This document shows, piece after piece, positions 58,601-64,000 of a stretch of DNA of 64,000 nt (position 1 is its first letter; every line of letters starts with the position of its first letter). Both the position numbers and the translations under genes were made by a program. Origin of the DNA: Branchiostoma floridae (taxonomy: Eukaryota; Chordata; Leptocardii; Amphioxiformes; Branchiostomatidae); NCBI RefSeq assembly GCF_000003815.2, contig NC_049981.1, forward strand, positions 11,760,964 through 11,824,963, given 5' to 3'. Below the pieces are notes generated by a model that worked only from the letters and a program-made list of their open reading frames with translations, had not been told where the DNA came from and did not search any database.

Positions 58601-61600
58601 CCGATTGAGTGCTATTTCACTACGCAGTACTTTTCTCACGACACCCAGGCGGCCTACAGAGATGAAAGATTTGAAAGAATTATGTATGAAAGACAGTCAA
58701 ACATGTGGTGGCGACCACCTCTGTGTATTTGGTCACATTTCAGTGGTCCTTGGAATTATTTATCGCACTACCTGAACCATTTAAAGACATGTATATTGCT
58801 AAGGTATGACTCAGCAAAGTCGGAATTTACACAGTAGATACTTAAGTTACTGTACTGTCATTGTTGACGATATTACACATTTTGGCATAAGATAACTGTT
58901 TTTAAAGATACAATTATAAAAGTCGAATAAAGAACGTATATGTATGCAAGGTATGGCATAGGGCACACATTCTATTGTATTCAATATATGATTATGAAGA
59001 TCGGATGGACGGAAGACTACTTACCTTTAAGAACTTGAACTAAGTCATTAGCAAAGTCCTCCCTATTCTGTCTATCAAGGTCAGCCGTTGGTGCAGTTGT
59101 TGGAGCAACTGAAAAATGGAATTATTTTGACGTCTTGTAGGCAAGATAGATATAGGACAGAATGCATTAGAAAATAACTTGAAGTGCAGCAGCATACAAA
59201 TAACAACGAATCAAGTACATAGATTTACATAGAAATAAGAATGGGCACAAATAACTGGCACAGGACATGCCTTTATACTGACTATAAGTAAGTAAAAGCT
59301 CATTCAATTTAATGAGATGCATATACTTAAAAGTCGTGGCTGTTGCTTTTTTGTGAAGTTGGCAAAAAGTAGATCCATCTGTTGCTCATTCCTCAACCAT
59401 CTATCTAAATTTACATATCTGACAATAACGGTCACTAAGCAGGACCACATTAAACCAACAGTAAACATTGTCACAAGAGAAGGCAAGGACGCAAATATAG
59501 CATTATAATAAAGATCTTGATGACAGACGAAGTATGATTATGAAATCCTCCAACCTTCTGGTAGAAGGCACTCTTCTTCAGGCAGAGTTGGACAAATGGA
59601 GTCCTGCCAATCCAGACCGAGGGCCAGAGCTCGTTCCCCACATGTATCATTTATCTCATAACAAAATGAGCGACATGGAAGTCTGTAAGATAAAATTAAG
59701 ATGATGTAGTTAAAATCGTGACTCCCTTACATAAAAACTGGAATTATGTTATAATGGGAATGTAAGAAACAGATCGAAAGTTTGTCCAAATCCATTTGTA
59801 ATGTAACTTTTCTTTATCCTACATGCATTTATTGAAGTACGTTAACATATATTGCATCAATCTATAAAGGTAAACTCTACAATGTAGTAAGATTGCACAA
59901 AGCTGCTTTCTGGTAAAGAAAACTTTGGTTAACCTGTAAAGAACAATCAATATTTGAAAATTTATAACATTTTGCCAAATAATCAATATTCCGCTTTGAC
60001 ATACCTTGATAAAAATCAATTGTGTTATGTTCTACTCACACTTGTCCTTCAGATGTGCATTTTGGAAACAAAATTGAACACAAGAAGAAATTGAAATCCG
60101 GATGACAGTCGCTGATGTTGTCGTATGACGGGAACACTGTTGGGGCAACTTGGAGAGCAAAGCCATGACTGGGCCACTGGACGAGGTTCGGGAAGGATGT
60201 TTGGGAGTACGACAGGTCCATGCATTCGCTGTACAAGATGGGCTCACATCCTGCAGATGAAAAGTAATTGACGGGTGAATGAAGCTTCGGGCGATTATCA
60301 CCCTTGTCATCAATATCAACAGGGTAAAGCAATTATGGCACATGTACGCCGTCAACTAAACTAAACACCGAAATCATCTTCTTAAATGAGTAGATGTTGA
60401 AGATGTTAACAAAATTTTCTAAATGGCAGAGGTTGGGGAGGACCTCTTGGTATTGACATTTTGAAGTCATTCAAATCACGTCGTTGGCTCAGAGAATTAC
60501 GTAATTTGTTGTATTTGACACATGCCAGAGGTTTTGATGCATGTCAATTGCATGTCAAGACAGAAATAAAAATGGTAGACAGCTACATACTAGGGGAGGG
60601 GGTGATAATGATGGCTTAACTACGCGTTTCAAACAAAGACGAGACAAGCTAACCTGCTTCTGGAGCAACACAGTCCTGTGGTTCATTGGCTTCGGGAAAA
60701 CCGAGACAGCCATTTGGATCCCATCTGAGGCCGATCGCATTCGCCCTGGCTGCGCAAGCAGCGGTGACGTTCTCACAGAACGAGCGGCATGGAAGCCTAG
60801 ATAAGCACGATAAAGTAGGTGATTAGTAGTAAATCTCATGTGATGGTCATGCATCCATTGCCGTAACAATACAGTCCTAAACCACATCTTTCGCTCCGGT
60901 CGCTCAGTGCCTTATGTGGTTGGTGTAGGGACAGACGATGTCTAATGACACCATTAACACCTCAGTGTTTTTAAACTCTACAAGATAAACATAGCATAGA
61001 ACACAAACAAACAAAAATATCATTAGAAAATTAGAGTTAATAGTATGAAAAATCCAAATCCTGTACCTCAATCCTTTTGGTGTACATTCAGAGAAGATCA
61101 CCGAGCAGAGGTAAAACTCTAAGTCAGGATGGCAGTCTGCGATCTGGTCAAACGCCTGGAAGGTTCCGGGGGCGATGGAAAGGGCGAGATCTTTGTCCCA
61201 GCCGAGCAGATTAGGGTAGGTGGTGAAGTTGTAGGGCATAGCCAAGCAACGCACAAACTCTATTTCCTCACATCCAGGAGAAACTGAAAAGAATAATTTT
61301 CATTACGACTAAACACACTAAAGCGTGTTCTGTTATGAAAACGATACCCCTAATGACTGAAACTAAAGCCTTCGACCAAAGTGAAATATTTAAGCAGATC
61401 TGGAGAAAGATATAGGTAGATAGAGAAATAGTACTAGTTCGAATCATGCACTTTTGCTAATAGCAAAGTCAGTGTAATTTTTGTTTTTACCTTGTCCTTC
61501 ACACGAGCCGTCCGACAGAGTGACATCATCAACACCCACTTTCCCGCCAACGGCCACGTACGCGTCCAAAGACACCTGCAATGAAAATAAATGCATCAAC

Positions 61601-63939
61601 CTTCATTCTGTCACAGGGATTGCCATATTAGCTAGTCGCCAATCATCATGATAAAAATGATGGTGGCGAAACGAGAATATAGAACTAAGAGCCCAGAAAT
61701 AGAATTGTGCCAAACTTCAGCGGTTCGCTGCTCCTTGAATGCAAAAATCCAAAGTGACATCTGAGACTTAATTTCATCAGCTTTGGTTTGGTAACAGATT
61801 TTGATCTAGGTTACTGCCTACCAAAATGTCCTTACCAAATAACATAGATCTATAATTAAACCTTCTAGCCGAAAAGCGATTACTTTTCTTTGTACAGGTA
61901 AATTATTGAGGTAAATAATCTAAATTTAGATTACCTTGAACCATGGCCATCCTTTGTTGATGTTCAGACTGAGTGATGACCACCCCATTCCATCATCCTC
62001 AGATTGTCGCCACGTGAAGAAGATACTATTTCCCGGTCCAGACACGTACACGGTTAACTTACTGCCGTCACCTCTCAGCCAATAGTCCAACTTCAAGCAC
62101 TTGTTGTCCGTGTACATGGCCGGGCTTGTTGGCTTTGACGATACTCCATCCAAAGAAAAATACATACCTATTGGAATACAATAACCGAACAAGATTGATA
62201 GTAATTTGGAGTAGTTGACGTTTATAACATTGCATGTAGATCTCAGTATAGGGTTAACCACAGTTGTTAGTTGCAATGTGTTAAAAGATGACAATTTCAT
62301 CGTTAATTCATGGGTTAGTTTATAACAATGTATATGACAATGAATCGGATCTAAGTATATGACAATGTATCTATTTCATTCTTATGGATCTATTTAGTTT
62401 CTTTTATACATATTCATCGTAAGATTACTGATGCAGCAAGTTGGCTCTCCCTATCATCACAGTGTACTGTAATCAATGATTCTATTGAAGCCATTTGAAG
62501 CACTGACCAAATTCAGAGTCGTTTCTTGGTTTCAGCATCTCAACCTGACTGTAGTTGCCGGCCAGCCACCCACACGAGTCCACATCGAATGAGCAGTCAA
62601 ATTCTGTAACAGGAATTAGAAATTGTACAAACAACATCATCTGCTACAACGACTATTCTATTTGTCTTTGGTAAATGCGTTTCTTAATCATCATCATCAT
62701 CATCAAATCCATTTGATTGATATCGACTAGAGTAATCCTGAACTTCGAGGATGTGATGCTAGCGTCATTTTCAGCAGTTTTAGTAAGTTGTAGAATTCAA
62801 AGTTTGTCACAACATGTTAACATTCTGAAACTATTGAATTTGATTCATCTGAGAATTTTTCAATTCGAACATAACGTAATAAATCAATATATCCGTTTGC
62901 AAGATAATTCCATTCAGTAGTAATACAAATTCCACAATACCTTTTATCAGCTTGCATGTATCCTTCTGAACAGAATCTGGAAAGATGCCGTCACAGGTGC
63001 TCTTTGTAAACTCGAACCCAATCTCTTGTATCTCCGCGGAGCAGGATTGTCTGACCTCTTCACACACAGTACGGCATAGGGGCTGGCCCCGCACACCATC
63101 CTTGACGCACTCAGGAACCGCCTGTGATGATATATACGTGTTAAAGGAGCCGTAATCTACATACAGATGGCATTATGAAGACTACATAAAAGTAGTTGAG
63201 ACACATTTACCGGTACCTGGCGTAATAATGATGGAGCCCTAACCTGCACTGACTTTTGGGGCTTCCTTATTTCGATAAAAAGGACACCCTGCACTGATTG
63301 CAGACTATATTGATAATGGATTTGATATTTGAATGTTTTCAACTGATAATTATAGAACTATTTGCATTGCTTTAAAAGTCATTAAGGATGCTAAAGTTGA
63401 GGTAAATATACCATATGACAGTATAGGAATTTCACGTATTCGTGGCACGCCGTGTCGGCTAGAAGAGACACATTTGCATGTATGTCGGATTCCTCAATCA
63501 TCGTCACATTCTGCTGCCCAAGGTAGTTTGGAAACGTCGTTCTGTTGTAGGGAACTTCATTCTGGCAGAACTCAAGCTCCATGGGCACGCACGTATCTGG
63601 AAAGAAGGTAAAACTTTCTATTAACACCTTAAGTTATGACTACCCTTACTAGACTGATCCAAGACAAATTCATCAACAGCCAACATTACTTGATATCACT
63701 TAAACGATAGGTTACATAATCACTGACATTATCGAGATATCTTGCTTAATGTATTTCATATTACAGTATAATTATAATTTCTGCAATTTTTCGTTTTACA
63801 GGATACTTACAGTTACTGCATAAAGGCTCGTATTCATCGTCATTAAATGGACAGAAGCTGTCTCCATCACAGAACTGCCAAGCACCCACACAGCTTCCAG
63901 GAGATCCGTAACATTCGTACGGCCAGTCATCGCTCGTCG
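45702..63939 (-). CDS. Large secreted mosaic protein: LDLa-FZ-MAM-FZ-FZ-SEA2-TEP repeat-SEA2-CTLD2-half-SEA (3' 32 exons)
   Basis: Minus-strand exons: 63811-63939, 63412-63596, 62941-63121, 62508-62603, 61935-62167, 61491-61575, 61067-61283, 60654-60796, 60040-60250, 59555-59682, 59025-59108, 58529-58653, 58317-58378, 57893-58038, 57585-57694, 57338-57396, 56334-56482, 55257-56201, 55050-55133, 54544-54668, 54340-54401, 53957-54102, 53683-53792, 53421-53479, 52772-52920, 52345-52362, 51641-52069, 51458-51517, 50899-51339, 46522-46640, 46020-46078, 45702-45735. Every junction is GT-AG. 5,183 nt stay in one frame to TAA, about 1,726 residues; the 5' end is beyond the right edge. No transmembrane segment is visible, so a secreted matrix-type protein is likely. 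I know of no named protein with this domain order. The 4.3-kb gap between 46640 and 50899 could hide extra exons. Confidence 0.87.
46957..47150. repeat. Inverted-ended element with a 76-bp internal tandem duplication
   Basis: The left end GTCGCGTTCTGGCGG (46959 onward) is the inverse of CCGCCAGAACGCGAC at the right end (near 47131-47145) and also at 47053-47067. Between them the 76-bp unit starting GGGGCCACCGCCCGTTCG is present twice without visible change. The GC content is far above the surroundings. Confidence 0.75.
47165..47300. repeat. Dispersed repeat, second copy of the 26.5-kb element
   Basis: ACTAGA.AGGCCGACATTT.CTT.AGAGCAAATACAG and CAACA.T.GACTGTTCCAAA match the copy at 26505. It is non-coding. 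Confidence 0.65.
48414..49780. repeat. Two-copy tandem repeat of ~760 bp
   Basis: Copy 1 starts AGACCGTCAACAAAAGTCGCACGG at 48414, copy 2 AGACCGTCAACAACAGTCGCACGG at 49174. Shared landmarks follow in the same order: CTGAAGAGAAGT.AGTGACTGCT, a GGGCTTCGC box with adjacent CCCCC runs, CGCTTATGAATATTAATTAGCC and TACCAGGGTACAGG. Copy 2 is shorter because the C-rich part is reduced. No transposase frame is seen. Confidence 0.75.
49720..50310. repeat. Satellite of ~163-bp unit, ~3.3 copies
   Basis: The sequence TACAGGAGCCAAAAGTGTCC (or TACAGGGGCC...) recurs at 49769, 49931, 50094 and 50257, i.e. every 162-163 bp, with TTTTTTGGTCAAAAATTGG and GCATTATCAAGGCACATCT at matching offsets. The array continues directly from the end of the 760-bp repeat. 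It yields long chance frames that I reject. Confidence 0.85.
50899..51339 (-). CDS. Mosaic gene: C-type lectin-like domain 2
   Basis: A single exon of 441 nt, phase 1 on both sides. It has six cysteines in the long-form CTLD pattern: PCLTDDF, DVCYLFF, FENACDDVG, RFCAAMD, EVCADLQGYICQ. Core features are FEDFENAC (helix 2), YGVGVRYD (in place of WIGL), WEYSDGSEV and the final GYIC. Neither the EPN/QPD motif nor a WND motif is visible, so canonical calcium-dependent sugar binding is not predicted. Several N-glycan sequons (NES, NRT, NSS, NGT) are present. Confidence 0.88.
51458..51517 (-). CDS. Mosaic gene: short linker exon between the two CTLDs
   Basis: 60 nt, phase 1 to 1, coding IPATTPQPTAPAMPEFDIE, a Pro/Thr-rich spacer. 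The acceptor GTTTTAG and donor GAGC|GTGAGT fit. It is symmetric and could be skipped without a frame change. Confidence 0.75.
51641..52069 (-). CDS. Mosaic gene: C-type lectin-like domain 1
   Basis: 429 nt, phase 1 to 1, paralogous to the CTLD at 50899-51339 (shared FEDF.NAC, FGVGV, WEY.D.S.VLI.ELWVD, DGYICQ). Six cysteines: PCFANMF, GICYVF, NACGRLG, DHCAVMS, APCEDFD, YICQ. The region aligned with the WND calcium site reads YGWDPAPC and no EPN/QPD is seen, again arguing for a protein-binding or structural lectin fold. Confidence 0.88.
52345..52362 (-). CDS. Mosaic gene: 18-nt microexon
   Basis: Acceptor CATTTTCAG and donor GAAC|GTAAGT enclose only 18 nt, phase 1 to 1, adding PFQFE between the second SEA pair and the first CTLD. 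Skipping it would keep the frame, so inclusion needs transcript evidence. Confidence 0.55.
52772..55133 (-). CDS. Mosaic gene: SEA pair, downstream copy (7 exons)
   Basis: Exons 55050-55133 (linker APTTAPTADLGRQNRQDF...), 54544-54668 (LGVVRKVLRSEMSLSRPW...), 54340-54401 (ARQAFRNLIDELLGVSVKSLR), 53957-54102 (QGSVIAELIIATSSNN...), 53683-53792 (DFVLEGIFYLYDTPWRDAYA...), 53421-53479 (VLEEALHLEDASVALVKNF) and 52772-52920 (EENGYVLADLLIFMPNRSVA...). Two SEA domains in series: the first keeps the G-S-V-I-A cleavage loop. The second has N-G-Y-V-L-A-D and probably cannot self-cleave. The block is a tandem duplicate of 56334-59108, introns included. Confidence 0.87.
54229..54246. repeat. Trinucleotide (CGT)n microsatellite in a SEA intron
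   Basis: A short CGT/GTC run lies in the intron between SEA exons B and C. The paralogous intron of the upstream copy carries a related ATC/GTC tract at 58190-58230, showing that the intron was duplicated with the exons. Confidence 0.75.
55257..56201 (-). CDS. Mosaic gene: Thr/Glu/Pro repeat domain (ATEEATAPP)n
   Basis: 945 nt, phase 1 to 1, between the two SEA pairs. The frame codes about 34 copies of a nine-residue unit, APPATEEAT, with variants such as TIPPTEEAT and APSTSEEAT. It lacks any Met, so a Met-initiated frame search misses it, while the complementary plus strand shows a spurious 334-codon Val/Ser/Ala frame. The domain is acidic and Thr-rich, lacks cysteine and Asn sequons, and is expected to be an extended O-glycosylated stalk. 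The start after CTACAG and the end at ACCG|GTAAAA both keep the frame with the neighbours. Confidence 0.85.
56334..59108 (-). CDS. Mosaic gene: SEA pair, upstream copy (7 exons)
   Basis: Exons 59025-59108 (APTTAPTADLDRQNREDF...), 58529-58653 (LGVVRKVLRSEIALNRPW...), 58317-58378 (ARQAFRNLSDDLLGVSVMSLR), 57893-58038 (QGSVIADLIIATSSNN...), 57585-57694 (DFVLEGILYLYDTPWRDAYA...), 57338-57396 and 56334-56482 (EENGYVLADLLIFMPNRSVA...). Exon lengths are identical to the downstream copy (84, 125, 62, 146, 110, 59, 149). The first SEA has G-S-V-I-A-D; the second lacks it. Confidence 0.87.
59555..60250 (-). CDS. Mosaic gene: Frizzled-type cysteine-rich domain 3
   Basis: Exons 60040-60250 (GCEPILYSECMDLSYSQTSF... 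to SDCHPDFNFFLCSILFPKC) and 59555-59682 (LPCRSFCYEINDTCGERALA... to CLLPE), joined in phase 2. All ten FZ cysteines are present, five in each exon, and the PN motif after the second cysteine (FPNLVQW) and the LCS..FPKC segment are kept. FZ domains bind Wnt lipids in receptors; in a secreted mosaic protein like this, ligand binding is possible but unproven. Confidence 0.9.
60654..61283 (-). CDS. Mosaic gene: Frizzled-type cysteine-rich domain 2
   Basis: Exons 61067-61283 (SPGCEEIEFVRCLAMPYNFT... to ADCHPDLEFYLCSVIFSEC) and 60654-60796 (LPCRSFCENVTAACAARANA... to QDCVAPEA), phase 2 junction. Ten cysteines, 5+5, as in FZ3, with the same intron position, so FZ2 and FZ3 are a tandem pair. YPNLLGW matches the conserved FZ PN motif. 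Confidence 0.9.
61491..62603 (-). CDS. Mosaic gene: MAM domain
   Basis: Exons 62508-62603 (EFDCSFDVDSCGWLAGNYSQ...), 61935-62167 (MYFSLDGVSSKPTSPAMYTD..., KCLKLDYWLRGDGSKLTVYV) and 61491-61575 (VSLDAYVAVGGKVGVDDVTL to GSCEGQ). The four MAM cysteines and the typical opening (F-D-C...CGW) and closing (.. DDVTLSDGSC) are present. At about 138 residues it is shorter than the usual ~160-170. MAM domains mediate protein-protein adhesion. It sits between FZ1 and FZ2. Confidence 0.88.
62941..63596 (-). CDS. Mosaic gene: Frizzled-type cysteine-rich domain 1
   Basis: Exons 63412-63596 (TCVPMELEFCQNEVPYNRTT..., FPNYLGQQ, ACHEYVKFLYCHM) and 62941-63121 (AVPECVKDGVRGQPLCRTVC... to KDTCKLIK), joined in phase 0. 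Ten cysteines are present but split 4+6, so the intron position differs from that of FZ2 and FZ3, indicating a separate origin. PYNRTT and FPN match the FZ consensus. Confidence 0.88.
63811..63939 (-). CDS. Mosaic gene: LDL-receptor class A-like module (first exon in window)
   Basis: 129 nt, phase 1 to 1. It codes TSDDWPYECYGSPGSCVGAW, then QFCDGDSFCPFNDDEYEPLC. The spacing C-6-C-6-C-5-C-10-C and the acidic DDE near the last cysteine resemble an LDLa module. The usual first cysteine is not in this exon, and one more cysteine (codon split across the donor) follows. I call it LDLa-like and do not claim a complete calcium site. Bases 63940-64000 are intron. Confidence 0.65.
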
Positions 63940-64000
63940 CTGTAGGGAAGGTTATGTTACAGTTTATAGCGTAAAATACAATACAATACAATAGATAATA

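Overview
The window is animal genomic DNA: AT-rich introns, GT-AG junctions, short phase-matched coding exons and fragments of non-LTR retrotransposons. A coronin-2 gene, several SEA/mucin exons, Frizzled, MAM, LDLa and C-type lectin modules, and many short palindromic repeats suggest an invertebrate deuterostome. A lancelet (Branchiostoma) is my best guess; this is an inference, not a demonstrated assignment.

Layout. (1) 1-5631, minus strand: the 5' half of a coronin-2-like actin regulator (four coding exons; the gene continues beyond the left edge). (2) 5.7-21.7 kb: mostly non-coding. It holds a few weak candidate 5' exons, an 855-bp terminal-inverted-repeat element built of ~190-bp repeats, a minisatellite, a foldback repeat and a 5'-truncated non-LTR retrotransposon with an intact 545-codon RT frame. 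(3) 21,794-40,146, plus strand: a complete 25-exon gene for a secreted mucin-like protein. Its spliced length is 6,186 nt, exactly 2,062 codons. Order: signal peptide, N-glycan-rich repeat domain, six SEA domains alternating with Pro/Thr-rich repeats, and a C-terminal half-SEA. (4) 42,634-44,790, plus strand: a complete 4-exon gene for an 85-aa secreted protein that is essentially only a half-SEA. (5) 45,702 to beyond 64,000, minus strand: the last 32 exons of a large secreted mosaic protein (5,183 nt, in frame throughout). Order: LDLa-like, FZ, MAM, FZ, FZ, SEA pair, Thr/Glu/Pro repeat, SEA pair, two C-type lectin domains, half-SEA.

The three SEA genes lie side by side, share the same exon-phase pattern (module entry phase 1, then 0, 2, 1), and all end in the same truncated SEA module followed by a tiny last exon. 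The large mucin and the 85-aa protein each contain exactly one cysteine, at the same position of the half-SEA. Together they look like a locally expanded set of secreted extracellular-matrix or mucus components, and the half-SEA ends may be assembly handles. That assembly idea is inference; the exon structures, frames and repeats were read directly from the sequence.
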